Positions 34,452 through 46,260 of a stretch of DNA of 64,000 nucleotides are shown piece by piece (position 1 is the first letter of the stretch; every line of letters begins with the position of its first letter). This DNA is from Lutraria lutraria (Eukaryota; Mollusca; Bivalvia; Venerida; Mactridae). Made by a program: the position numbers and the translations under genes. Below the pieces are notes generated by a model. It ran no database searches and was not told the DNA's origin. It saw only the letters and a list, made by a program, of their open reading frames with translations. Where the stretch lies: positions 14,299,479 to 14,363,478 of the forward strand of contig OZ026837.1 of the NCBI GenBank assembly GCA_964023205.1, given 5' to 3'.

Positions 34452-35636
34452 TATAGTTTGAGAGCCCAATAACCCTGCCTTGCATCTAGTTTCGAAAAGA
34501 ACTTTGCATTTGTGAGAGACGGAAGTATATCATCTAATGTTCTCATTGGATAGTGCGGGCGAATTATGGCTTTATTTAAGTCATGGGGATCTAGACAAAT
34601 TCTTAGTTTTCCATTAGGTTTTTCTACCACCACCATAGAATTTGACCAATTCTGTAGGTGTGTTGACCTTAACAATAACCCCAAGCTTTTCCATCTTTTC
34701 TAGTTCAGATTTGCATCTATCCCTTAAAGCAACAGGTACTTTACGAGGTGGATGGATAACTGGTTTTGAATCTTGAGACAGGTGAATTTTACAGTTACCC
34801 GAAATCAAGCCTATCCCTTTAAACAGTTCAGGGAATTCCCCTAATACAGATTGTCTAGACATGTTACCTGTCTGACCATGGGAATCTACTGAGTAAGCAA
34901 ACTTAATTAACCCTAAGTCTATTGAAGTTTGAAGGCTTAACAATGGTTTGGATTTTGTTTCAACAATGTGGAAATCTACAACAGACGATTTTCCTAAATG
35001 AAACAGTACCCCTAGACACTAACGGCGTGTCATTGTATGTGGATAATTGCATGTTTGTTGATTTGAGAGCTGCCTTGATTCCAAGACCTTGAAAAACAGA
35101 AAATGGCAAAATGTTTACCTGAGATCCTGTATCCAACTTGAATTTAACTATTTTATTATTTGGCCCCACAGACATATTCACAAACACCTGCCCATTTATA
35201 ACTTTAGACTCTACACTGTCAACAAATGTGTCTGAATCATCAAATCCATCACAATTTGAGTTACTGTCAATGTTATTTACATTGTTCGCTTTGCATTCAG
35301 ATGAAAAATGGTTTTTCTTCTTACAATTGTGGCATTGCTTTCCAAATGCCAGACAGCATCCTTTTTATGGCTTCTGTCGCATTTGGAACATTTCCCGTAT
35401 GTTTCATCGTCTGGCGACGAGGTTCCCTTGTACCCTGACCGTCTCCTGGATTTGTGTGGTTGTGGTTAGTACGTTTATTTCGCACTAGGTCAACTGACGT
35501 TGACTGGCCAGTGATACTCATACTTTTGAGTTGCTCTTGAGCATATTCAAACGACTGGCAAATATATATAGTTTTGTCCATGCTCAAATTGTCACCTTCG
35601 TTGATCAATTTCTCACGAATTTTCTCTGAGGTTACA
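34452..35636 (-). pseudogene. Element B Gag end, zinc knuckle, protease and RT N-terminus
   Basis: The coding region starts abruptly at the LTR edge with SEKIREKLINEGDNLSMDKT, that is, in late Gag. After a shift near 35,360 the knuckle CHNCKKKNHFSSEC is read. The protease has an intact active site (VKFKLDTGSQVNILPF). A shift near 35,010 leads to LLSLQTSIDLGLIKFAYSVD and the pre-RT region VIHPPRKVPVALRDRCKSEL. Another shift near 34,640 leads to SMVVVEKPNGKL and RICLDPHDLNKAIIRPHYPM, up to the TA where Tc1 sits. At least three frameshifts are present. The start codon, the capsid region and the primer-binding site are absent. Confidence 0.88.
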
Positions 35637-35639
35637 TCA

Positions 35640-35807
35640 TGTTTTGTTATATGGTAAATAACAAATAAGAACTACTTTAGTGTGTTGTAACTTTTATTAC
35701 TAACGTGCGATCGATCTTAACAGTATGGAAGCTGGTATAGAAAAGCCACGAGCTTATCAGTACTTGTCCTATTATGCTGGACAGTGTAGACTGGCAATAA
35801 TACAACA
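35640..35807 (-). repeat. 5' LTR of Gypsy element B
   Basis: 168 bp, partner of 23,206-23,373. It is followed by GTTTA, the target duplication. Confidence 0.93.
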
Positions 35808-35812
35808 GTTTA

Positions 35813-36550
35813 TACCACAGTTGTATTGTAATTTTGGCAGCTGAGGAAACAGGACATGATTTTATTTTAGCGGTTGGTTATGAAACCGCCAAATATAAAA
35901 CCCGCCAATTCAAGAATATCATAAAAACGCTGACTTTTCCACCCGCAAAGTTACAGACTTGTATAATATTGTGTTGTCGACAGACATATTAACAAACACT
36001 ACTGAACATTTGATTCAGTAAGAACAACGATAACAAAACGTTAAAGGTAGATGAATTACAAGAAGCATATTGGTTTATGTTTTTGTATGAAGTTGCTTTT
36101 GTCATAAAGGATATTGACTGTATATTTTATTCAATCTTCCATTAAGGAGTGTATAACATATTTATATGATATGAATAATACACATTATAATGACAATCAT
36201 GAGTATTTGACAAAATTAATTATGTATATTGTTCACAAGGACATGGTAATATCATACCCTATATCAATCAAATAGAATCAACCCTAAATGTTCACGAATT
36301 CGCACTATCATACAACAACATTGAACTTCAAATAGCCACTCAACAACTTATCTAGGCAATGTCTTCATGATTTACTTACCTGTCAACTATTGATAGAATC
36401 AGTCATCGCCAATCAAATGGCCAGGATTAGCCGAACTAGTAAAAGACACTACACTATATACTCGCAAACAGCTATACGTCTAGAAAATATATCACAAACT
36501 CTATACACAAAATGCATTCTCTAGAACAACTAAATCTGCGCGCAGGGATC
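35813..36550. other. No recognised gene
   Basis: AT-rich flank of element B. No open frame with splice context was seen. Confidence 0.4.
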
Positions 36551-36554
36551 TAAA

Positions 36555-36720
36555 GCTGCATGTGGTTGAGTGGTTATGTGGTCTCTGACTAGTGATCACT
36601 AGCACTTCACCGCTGTGAGTTTCAACTCCAATCCTAACCGGACAAATTGCACAAATGTGGAACGGCTGTCCAGCTAGTAAACTGAAGGTCGGTGGTTTTG
36701 TCCAAGGTAAGTCCTCCGCT
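36555..36720 (+). repeat. tRNA-like SINE remnant
   Basis: GTGGTTGAGTGGTTATGTGG resembles a class-II (Ser/Leu-type) tRNA D arm with A box. A diverged T-arm (GTGAGTTTCAACTCC) follows at about 55 bases. Confidence 0.4.
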
Positions 36721-36724
36721 GTTA

Positions 36725-38010
36725 ACCAAACGAACATGACTGTCAATGCGACACTATATGCCTGAGACAAAAGACCAATGAATGCGCATTATACAGCATT
36801 ACGCCATCTGTACACAATGTATACTATTTTATATCATATACTATAGTACCAATTTATGGAAACTAGACATGTAAGTGTAAGGGAGCGAACTCTAATAAGG
36901 GTATGTGTGTCAAATTGTCGCAGACTTCCCTTGTCACATGATAGAAGAAAAGGAGTGACCTTGACATATTGGAGAAGAAGCTATAGAACCGGACCCCATC
37001 TCTTGCAGTGTTACCCAGCACTTTGTGGACGTTTATTGACGAACACTCGTTTTTTTTTTGTTATATAGACCCATTACACTTACCTCATTTTGATAATTAT
37101 TACACAACAGATGATTTTAGCTGCTTTATGGTAAAAAGTCACACTACCCGAGTGATCAAAAATGACAAAAAATGTGTTTTCTCCGCATTTGAACAAATAC
37201 TGAGTTAAGATAATTTATAGATCTAGATGACTTGTTTTAAACGACAGTTTATACACCAGTTCTGAAAAATGACAAAAAATGTTTATCCACTCAGGTGAAC
37301 ACTGATACATAATGATTTAACCATAAGTGTTGTATGTAGGAGTCGTACAATTACTTAAAACTTCGACTGACGTTCACAAAATGGATGATTACCTGATATA
37401 TTTTCAATAATTGTGTTTGTAGTACCCATATCGACGGATACATACATTACAATACTTCTATTTTGGTCGTGTCGATATATCGACGATATCGCAAGGTTAA
37501 TTATTTTGATTTGCAACATTTTCAGACACGAAGTTTATTCAAAATTACGACCACAGTCACAAACGACCTCATGCTATTGATTATACCGTCATTCTTCAAC
37601 AATAGGTTTGTTTCAAAACTCCACGTAAGCTATCTATAATAAATCTTCTAACTTCAATTATAAAGGTATAGGATTACATTGTTCGATATAATTATGGTTC
37701 AAAAATCTGTAACATCCACATAATGGAGTGTACATTATGAAATATGTTTTTTTTCAAAGAGCTAGTGGATAGTTGAAGTATAATTTGTGGTGTAAATCAG
37801 TTCAGTTGTTTCTTTTTAGAACAAGGATTATAATAAAAGTTTTAGTGTTGTCCGGTTAAAAGGTAAGACAATATTGATTTAATTCATTTTATAAGAAAAA
37901 TCCATTATTTACTAGTATAACTGAACATTATTATAAGATATATATCTTTCCTCAATCGGGTGAATGTTAAATTGCTTCCATCAAATTCAGAATTTACAAA
38001 AATTGGCATT
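36725..38010. other. No recognised gene
   Basis: Low-complexity AT-rich DNA with short chance open frames. It lies upstream of the three-exon gene at 38,611. Confidence 0.4.
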
Positions 38011-38017
38011 GTTCAAT

Positions 38018-38312
38018 ATGAAGTGGTAAATTAAATGCAAATGTACATAATTATTTGAGAAACACTTGTATTGCAATCACGTCATTTAATTAAAAAATCT
38101 CAATTCGATGTATTTATGAAAAGTATGACCAGTTTTTATATTTTAAATCTTTTATTTCAAATATTCATATGAAATGGTAAATTAAATGCAAATGTACATA
38201 CTTATTTGAGAAACACTTGTATTGCAATCAAGTCATTTAATTAAAAAAATCTCAATTCGATGTATTTATGAAAAGTATAAACAGTTTTTATAGTTTAAAT
38301 CTTTTATTTCCA
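38018..38312 (+). repeat. Direct duplication of about 150 bp
   Basis: Two near-identical copies (GGTAAATTAAATGCAAATGT at 38,025 and 38,176), both with TCTCAATTCGATGTATTTAT. The duplication ends about 300 bases before the start codon of the gene at 38,611, so it may fall in its promoter. Confidence 0.85.
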
Positions 38313-38610
38313 ATATTCATTCCTTTCTTCATAATTTACTTTAGATAGATAAACGCATGTTGCTGATAGCTCAACGAAACTCATTTATGTTAATTCGCTT
38401 CTAATACATACATGTACGTACGAATACATTTTCACAATACATGATTCAGTGATACCAATGTTTCAAATGTAAATAAATAAGACCCGTGACAAATATCAAA
38501 ATTTTCACCAATACGCAGGTTTCCATCAACTTTAAGACGGAACATATTCGATAATGATAATATTTTCTACCATTTTAAATCTGAGAGCGTTCTTTTTACA
38601 GCATTGTAGA

Positions 38611-41600
38611 ATGCCGAGAACAAACCCGTCTAATGCCGCCACAGGCTCTAAACGAGCTAACAATCCAGGTACTTCCGGTACACAAGCACCGAAGGCCAAG
38701 AAGAAATATGAGGATCCGCTAAAAAACAAAACATTTGAAGATCCTTTAAGAAAAAGGATTGAGACTTACAAGGTATCTTTAGAATCGTTTGTAATTTTTA
38801 TCTTATTTATTCGACGGATAAGCTTGATATTTAACCATTCATTTTCCAGTGTAACCCGAGTTATCTCGTGTGTGATACTGCTGACGCTACTATAGCGCAA
38901 CCTCTACAAAGCAATACCCTTTGGGTGAAGCAAATTATGTTGTTGTTGAGAGGTTGTTGCTGTAGAGAGGTTAGAATGATAGTTAAATCGTGCAGTGGGA
39001 AATAATCATGCTGTTGTTGAAGGGAGGTTGTTTCTCAAGAGGGCCGCTCTGGAGAGGTTGTACTGTACTGTTTATTATGGTGGTATATTTTTTCATCGGG
39101 CTGTACTTAGCACCGTCCAATTTATTGTAAGTAAACACCAATCAAAATGCCGTATTTTAAGGCTTCATTTTTCAGTACGTTCAAAATGATACCAACACAG
39201 CGCAAATATATTGAAATATAACATACGTGTAATTGCATGTATACCAACTTACAAGTTTCCACGACTCTGTTGATAATTGTTTAGTGAAGACTGTTTGTCT
39301 CCCTTAACCTAAAATGTAAACTATTCTAAAGGAAATCAGATAAATTGTTTTAGAACGGGAGTGGTATGTTTTTACAACCTCTCCAGCATCGTGTGCCTGA
39401 TTTTAACCTTGTCCACAAGTATATGGACATAAACATGCATGTACTGATATATAATTATATACCTATAAACATAAATGTACTGATATATAATTATATACCT
39501 ATAAACATACATGTACTGATATATAATATACCTATAAACATACATGTGCTTATATATAATTATATACCTATAAACATACATGTACTGATATATAATATAC
39601 CTATAAACATACATGTGCTTATATATAATATACCTATAAACATACATGTACTTATATATGATATACCTATAAACATACATGTACTGATATATAATTGTAT
39701 ACCTATAAACATACATGTACTGATATATAATTATATACCTATAAACATACATGTACTGATATATAATATACCTATAAACATACATGTGCTTATATATAAT
39801 ATACCTATAAACATACATGTACTTATATATAATATACCTATAAACATACATGTACTTATATATAATATACCTATAAACATACATGTACTTATATATAATT
39901 ATATACCTATAAACATACATGATCTTATATATAATATACCTATAAAGTATAAACATACATGTACTTATATATAATATACCTATAAACATACATGTACTTA
40001 TATAATATACCTATAAACATACATGTACTGATATATAATATACCTATAAACATACATGTACTGCTATATAATATACCTATAAACATGCATGTACTGATAT
40101 ATAATATACCTATAAACATGCATGTACTGATATATAAAATACCTATAAACATACATATGTACTGATATATAATATACCCATAAACATACATGTGCTGATA
40201 TATAATATACCTATAAACATGCATGTACTGATATATAATATACCTATAAACATGCATGTACTGATATATAATATACCTATAAACATACATATGTACTGAT
40301 ATATAATATACCTATAAACATACACATACTTATATACAATGTATATTTGCTTCATTCGTAGGCGGACTTTAAAATCCCAGAGTTTAAACCATACACCAGT
40401 TACCACGAGTACACCATGCCGGATATAGATCCACTAACTGGCAAACCAAGACGGAAAAGACGACTTCTACAACCTAAAGAAGAACCAAAAAAGGAAACCA
40501 AAAAAGAAATTAAGCCATACAAAATTGAACCAAACAAAGTAATTGATGATATTTTTTCACTGCGATTTGTTTGACGGTAAACATGTATATTTATACTTCT
40601 GTTATGTTTCTTAAAATTTTGTTTGATCATTTTATTGTTTAAATACTTGCTTTATAGATACTCTGAATACTTTGGAAAGCTTCACTGATGTTCATTAAGC
40701 GTGTTTAAGCGTCCATTAGCGGAATCAAGACAGAGGCATACCCGGCGCACACACCACCTTAAAGTCCCCAACCATAGACAGAAATGAAATACCATTAATT
40801 GAAAGAACATTCAATGATGAATATATTTACGACCCTAGATCCGCTTCTAGTTTATGTTAATTGCATGGTTATATATTTATTGAAATAAAACACAGATATT
40901 CGGTTTAGCAATATAATTTATGTTACCGTCTCTGATGGAATATTGCTTTTATTTAGTGTAAAATAAAACCACCTGATTTAAAAAATATACATGAGAAATA
41001 ATTTCAGATTTATTTTTGTTCCAAATTGTTGAAAAGTCAAGCCCATTTATCATTATAACATATATTGCCAAATAGGGATATTTAAATAAAAATATCAATA
41101 CAATATGTTAACATAATTACAGTAATTTTCTTCTGCGTGACTAATGCTAAAGATTTGCTTTACATACCAGAAGACTTTAATACAGCCAAAATACAACTCG
41201 AAAATGAAAAATAAAAGTAAATTAAAATAATATTTTTTTACGTATGTGACGTCCCAGATAAACGTATTTTCTTATTTTACTGTACTCATTAATAATAGCA
41301 GTGGTTTTAAATTAGTTAAGTCTTTTGAAATTATTTGTTATACAAGTATGTATGGGTAAGTTAATGTTGTGGTATATGTTAATTATTATAACCATGCATC
41401 TTATTTTGGTAGAAAAAATAAGTGAACACATTAAGTTTATTTGTTGAAATTTCCGATATACATGTATATAATGATTATCGACCTTTAATTGGACTGAATT
41501 TAAGTATCTGATTACACACAATAGTCAATTATTGACAGAAAATATTGAGTTATAAGTACATGTGTACTATATAATGACAAGTGGTCAGTTTATAACTGAT

Positions 41601-41839
41601 ACTTTGCTTTTGATAAAATAATAACATAAACTCATTCTATCGACAGACACTATTTGTCATTATAGCAGAGTGGCCTCTGAATTCAAAATTTCAGATACAA
41701 TTGTATTTCAAACTCACAAAATATGAAATATGTTCTAGAATTTCAGTATAATTCTACCTATAGGTCTATTTATCTATTTTTTTGTTTTTTTGTTTTAACA
41801 GTCCATTCAACCGCTATGGTTATTTTTCGCAGCTGTCCA

Positions 41840-41873
<34 letters not shown>

Positions 41874-42326
41874 GGGGGGGTAGGGTAGATAAGATACAGG
41901 AGAACCGGGCATTTATATCCCTACTCTTACCAATACATTTTACATACAATTACATGTACATGTATTAGTGCATACAAAATCATTGTTCTCTTACTCTGAC
42001 CTGGATTCAAGAATTTCACAGCAATTTTAATGTGGATTGAACAACAAAACACATATAAATTTACGAACTGTATTAGTCAACGTTTCGGAGCAATCGCAAT
42101 AACATAGATAAACAAAAACCAAAAAATACATGATTTTTTCTAATTGGCTGACAACTCTTATTAAGCATAATCTTCCATGTGAGCAAGTTTTATTGATTAA
42201 TCATATCCATGAATGATGTTTTTTCAGGTTAGAGAAAGTCCCGTAAAAATGCTTCCACCCGAAGCTGGCAGCAGTGTTGAAAGTATGAAAAGATCATTGC
42301 ATATCATGGAAAACTTGAACTATTGA
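38611..42326 (+). CDS. Three-exon gene for an unrecognised lysine-rich 145-aa protein
   Basis: Exons are 38,611-38,772, 40,362-40,538 and 42,228-42,326, all in phase 0, with consensus junctions (AAG|GTATCT, TTCATTCGTAG|GCG, AAA|GTAATT, TTTTTTCAG|GTT). The start ATG (AGAATGCC) begins MPRTNPSNAATGSKRA. Exon 1 ends KTFEDPLRKRIETYK, with the short repeat YEDPLKNK / FEDPLRKR. Exon 2 holds FKIPEFKPYTSYHEYTMPDI and PLTGKPRRKRRLL, a likely nuclear localisation signal, followed by a KKE-rich stretch. Exon 3 is VRESPVKMLPPEAGSS and ends SLHIMENLNY. The protein is basic and probably largely disordered, with one small predicted-looking conserved core in exon 2. I do not recognise the family. Exon structure and coding character make it a convincing host gene. 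Intron 1 contains the large minisatellite. Confidence 0.72.
38885..39085. mobile_element. MITE of the AACCTCTC/GAGAGGTT family
   Basis: AGCGCAACCTCTACAAAGCA at the left and CTCTGGAGAGGTTGTACTGT at the right are inverted ends. The interior has TTGTTGAGAGGTTGTTGC. Related copies lie at 44,030-44,195, 51,255-51,556 and 57,353-57,532. Confidence 0.6.
39418..40345 (+). repeat. 33/36-bp minisatellite, about 27 units
   Basis: Units of ATAAACATACATGTACTGAT plus ATATAATATACCT (33 bp) alternate with a 36-bp variant (ATATAATTATATACCT). Because both lengths are multiples of three and lack stops, long open frames exist on both strands. These are artefacts of the repeat. It lies in intron 1 of the gene at 38,611. 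Confidence 0.95.
41837..41880 (+). repeat. (GA)n followed by G18
   Basis: A GA dinucleotide run passes into 18 consecutive G (41,863-41,880). Confidence 0.95.
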
Positions 42327-42768
42327 TGTCAAAATTCATCATTGGTTGCATTTTGGTACCGTGTGTTCCACAATATATCATAAGGACCATCAGTAGGGGC
42401 TGGTTCCCAGAGATAGGATTCAGCCATGCATTTGAAGGGCAATATGGTACTTCTTGATTGTGTGATGGAAATATAATGTTAAATTGTATCTGCACTAATT
42501 TACACATCATATGTTTTATGCCACTAGCATTAACGCTACTGAAGTTAGTTTTCATTCATTCATTCATTCATTGAGGGACAGTGCACTAAAGTCCCTAGGT
42601 TATTACATACCTTTGTTATGGCAATTTGTATCATAATGATATTTGTATTTGTTTGTTAAGACAGGCATTATTAAAACTATGAACGTCGATTTACGATCTT
42701 TTTGTCAGTAACAGTTTACTGTTTAACATGTCCCCTTATATATTTTATGTACTCGTACATGCATTTGT

Positions 42769-42774
42769 AATAAA
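42769..42774 (+). terminator. Poly(A) signal candidate for the three-exon gene
   Basis: AATAAA about 440 bases after the stop codon at 42,326. It is the first canonical signal after the stop that I could find. Confidence 0.45.
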
Positions 42775-43054
42775 TTATGTTATGCAATGTATTTTTTTGA
42801 TAATAATAGTTATTTTCACATCAAATTAAAATCACATGACAGGAGAGCACCAACCTATATGCATTATACATACGTGTGTCCACTTAATTTTAAAATTAAA
42901 AATTGTTTAATGCATAAATTAAAAAGCTATGGGGATGACGTCTTGAGACAGCTGTATATATTTGATGATGAGCCAGTGTTTTGTGTAGTGTAGAAACACA
43001 ACAGGGTAATTTCTTACAATGCAAATAAGAACACAAATCTTTCACAAATTGTTA

Positions 43055-43060
43055 CTTTAT
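43055..43060 (-). terminator. Poly(A) signal candidate for the minus-strand exon at 43,519
   Basis: TTTATT on the plus strand (AATAAA on the minus strand), about 460 bases past the stop codon. Confidence 0.3.
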
Positions 43061-43518
43061 TTCAATACAAAATTGAACAACTGCATAAGAAGTAAGGTAA
43101 AACTGTCTAGTTTAGTGCATAAAACTTATAACAACATGATTTATATATATACATTGTATGCAAATTGTATGATTTACAAAGATATTTGAGATGGAATGAA
43201 GATATACCTGTAACATAGATTAAGGTGAGGATTACAATACAAGTACAGAGCACGATTATAAAACTTTAAACAACAAGTAAGAATTATTAACTGAACGCAA
43301 CAAAGTCCCCGCAGCGATTATCTCCCTTGGCGGTACATGTATATCAATTACTGCTTCACAATAATTTTATATAGTGGATGATTTTTTTTCCAGCAAAATA
43401 CAGATAAAAAAGAATAAAGTCATTAATTCAATTTTTGATATTTTTCTTTCAAAAGTTGAGACAAGTCATTAGTTGTAGTGGCAGAAACATTTGGCACAAC
43501 CAGATCAAAGACCTATTA

Positions 43519-43716
43519 CTATTTGCCAAGACTGACTTCATCTAATCTTGGCTGTGCATGGTAAGCCAACATGGCAAGAATTTGGGATTTCCCAGTTGTA
43601 AATGAACAGATATGGCACCTTCCATAAAAGAAACAACATTCAGGTTTTATTTTTTCTTTACAAACTGCTTTACTATAAACAGCATAGTTATCACACTGCT
43701 TATATGACAATTCTAC
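43519..43716 (-). CDS. Unrecognised cysteine-rich terminal exon
   Basis: An acceptor AAAGACTGTTTTCAG at 43,717 opens a 65-codon frame: VELSYKQCDNYAVYSKAVCK, then KPECCFFYGRCHICSF, then MLAYHAQPRLDEVSLGK and a stop. The six cysteines and the mixed composition look like coding sequence. I do not recognise it. Further open pieces upstream (43,799-43,999, TNWFPCHVVVLCLYRH and following) are in another frame and do not join cleanly, so this may be a decayed gene rather than a live one. It converges on the gene at 38,611-42,326. Confidence 0.33.
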   Translation of the reverse strand, partial: VELSYKQCDNYAVYSKAVCKEKIKPECCFFYGRCHICSFTTGKSQILAMLAYHAQPRLDEVSLGK

Positions 43717-44029
43717 CTGAAAACAGTCTTTGAAAGTTGCATTTTAAGAACTAAGTTGTTTTGTTGTAACATTTCTATAGCAGTAATCGAAGGCTGCATC
43801 ACAAATGTAAGGCATAGATTGTATCAAGCCACCTAGTAGGCACAAGGTTAGATGTAGGTACAGAATCAGCTGAGATGTTGCAGAGATACCAATAATACTG
43901 CCAAGGGAGATCATTCACAGCAAATAATATATTAAACTGGTCCCCATGTCTGTATAAACACAGCACTACAACATGGCACGGGAACCAGTTCGTAAACACA
44001 TTTGTACCAATAAATTATCGTCATACAAA

Positions 44030-44195
44030 CAATGCCCTATGCTAGGCTGCAATCTCTTGATCAATAACCTCCCATGATTATTTCCAACTGCATGATTCAA
44101 CTATTGATTTAACCTCCCTAGAGCAACAACATCTCAACAATAACATAATTTTGCTACTCCCAAAGGGTGTAGCTGTGGAGAGGATGCACTGTTTT
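44030..44195. mobile_element. MITE of the AACCTCTC/GAGAGGTT family
   Basis: TGCAATCTCTTGATCAATAA at the left and GTGGAGAGGATGCACTGT at the right. The interior TTAACCTCCCTAGAGCAACA matches the copy at 57,353-57,532 in order. Confidence 0.55.
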
Positions 44196-44849
44196 AGTAT
44201 TTGAAAGAAAAATAAGACATAAATATTTGGTCTTCATAAGTAACATAATAATCAGTGATTTTTTATTACATTAAATATCACATTACAAGTATTAAATCAT
44301 AAAGATTTGAATAGTTAAAACTTGTCAATCTTGCATTAATCATGTACTGATTTGTACACGTTACACAAATTCTCTAAATTACAACAAACTTGATTAGTGA
44401 CCACTATTTCCACTATATAAAGAAATGTGTAAATTTTGAAAATAATGAAAAACACACACAACTGGAATTTGAATCAACAATATTCAGATAATGAGTTTTA
44501 ATCTCTGACCTTTTACCATAAAGTCAGATTTAATAGCACAATATGTAACCAGTCACAACACTTGTCTTATTCCATTACAACACCAGGGATAACATTGTTA
44601 TCAAACAGAACAACATAACATTATAACAGAGCATATATTATTCATTTCATCGGATTTATCACCATTTACAACATTATTTCAGTTATATTCAGGCGAGCAG
44701 TTATCCTAACCAGCTTCCCGGGACTTCATTTAGGCCTTAACCAGGACAAACCACATTCTATCCACAAGCCATTGCCAAGCTACCCCACATAATTCAGAGG
44801 TGGAGGACAATTTAACATAGGGTGTAATATCTTCAGTCAAATTTGTCAC

Positions 44850-44940
44850 AGACTATGTGAGCCTTGCTCGGGTTCAAACTCCCAACCTCTTGATCATTAG
44901 ACCAATACTCTAACCATTCAGCTAACTGGGCAAGCTATAT
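44850..44940 (-). repeat. tRNA-derived SINE head
   Basis: The minus strand GCCCAGTTAGCTGAATGGTT (A box) and GGGAGTTTGAACCCGAGC (B box region) are spaced as in a tRNA. Arms are diverged, so it is not a working tRNA gene. Confidence 0.6.
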
Positions 44941-46080
44941 ATTTATAACACGACAATATAAGTATAACATCCTAGCACTTCTATTCAATATTTTGCCCTT
45001 AAATTGGACTTTCTCAAGAAATAAGATTAAGCAAGTTACGATGTACATTTAAACTATACAGCATCATTTTAGTTTTCCTAAATTTTAAGCTGAAATAGTT
45101 ATCTGAAGTTATTTTGTACCATTATTTCATAATTATATTCCTTATGTTATAAAACTATCATTTATGTAATTCTGTTGTACGAGAAAAAAAGAGTATAGAT
45201 TTGTATACATGTATTGGTCGATTTTAATAAACTGTCAAATCTGCATAATTTCACGGTCAATGCTTATATATATTTTCAGCTTCGGTAAGGTTCGATTACT
45301 TTCATAAGTTATATGATAATTTTCGTTATACCGGTAGTCGAGTATACAGGTTTTTAATGATGCGCAACATATTATATAAACATGCGTAATGGAACAGTCC
45401 AAATGGTGAATTAAACGAAAATTATCAACCGTGATACGCAGCTAAAAATACTCTCATTCATCGACAGTGTAATTATTATTATTCAGCTTTGACAGTTTAA
45501 TAATAAATATAACTATTTATAATAATTCCTTCTGAATAATCCCAACACAATAATAACAAATAACACCAACTGGATTTTAATTTCCTGCTACTGAGGAATC
45601 ATTAATTTTCATTGGTGATTTAATTTTGTGGATTTGGTGGGTTGGCTCATCCAAAAAATCAAAACCCCTTGAATTTAAATGCAGAGATAAGGCATTTCTT
45701 TTCAAAAATCAAAAACCAGGAATATATAACCCCACGATATAGCCATTTTAGTAAAAGCCACAAAAATTGAGTCCAACGAAAATAAATGAAAATACAGTAT
45801 TTACCAGTACAAAGATTTTACACTAAGAGTAACTGTGACCTTTGGGACACATATATTAAATATACTATAAAAATTAATAAAATATCCTTACATACATTTT
45901 CAAAAAGTCTTGATCTACGATTCATTATCTTTACAAGACAAAATATACAATGTATATACCGGTACAAAAACAATATTAACAAATAATAACAATATCCTCC
46001 ATCATAATTATGTTATAAAAAAGACTAGAAAATTTAAAACAAAACATCTTAACAAACATTAAAGTATACAAGTGGTCCTA
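44941..46080. other. No recognised gene
   Basis: AT-rich intergenic DNA with no splice-flanked frame. Confidence 0.4.
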
Positions 46081-46082
46081 TG

Positions 46083-46260
46083 CAGTCAAACCTATGTAAG
46101 CAGTCACCTCTGAAAACAGGCCACCCTGTGAATAAAGGCCATTCTTTTAAAAACCATCCTTGATTAATTAAAACAAAATGAACTCTGGATAAAGGCTACA
46201 TGTCAATAAAGACCATTGTTTGTATTTCCCAAGGGTGGCCTTTGTTCACAGGTTTGACTG
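46083..46260. mobile_element. MITE of the CAGTCAAACCTGT family, copy 1
   Basis: CAGTCAAACCTATGTAAGCA at the left mirrors TTCACAGGTTTGACTG at the right. 178 bp, non-coding. Confidence 0.8.

Larger units (their letters stand above)
23206..35807 (-). mobile_element. Ty3/Gypsy retrotransposon B, host of three later insertions
   Basis: Two 168-bp LTRs (TG...CA, five mismatches) face the same way, and GTTTA lies directly outside both (23,201-23,205 and 35,808-35,812), so the borders are exact. The element reads on the minus strand, with its 5' LTR at the right. Its own sequence is 23,206-24,300, 32,363-32,982 and 34,452-35,807, about 3.07 kb. It codes for the end of Gag with a zinc knuckle, a protease, a reverse transcriptase, an RNase H and the start of an integrase, in the K02A2.6/Mag-like Gypsy style. 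The 5' untranslated region, primer site, first part of gag and most of the integrase are missing. The gaps are filled by a Tc1 element (32,983-34,451) and Gypsy element A (24,301-32,362). Confidence 0.93.

Noticed and set aside
36501..36770. 89-codon minus-strand frame
   Set aside because: It lies across a tRNA-like SINE remnant and shows no protein motif.
39366..39989. Open frames of 202 and 205 codons on opposite strands
   Set aside because: They are created by the stop-free 33/36-bp minisatellite and have no other coding support.
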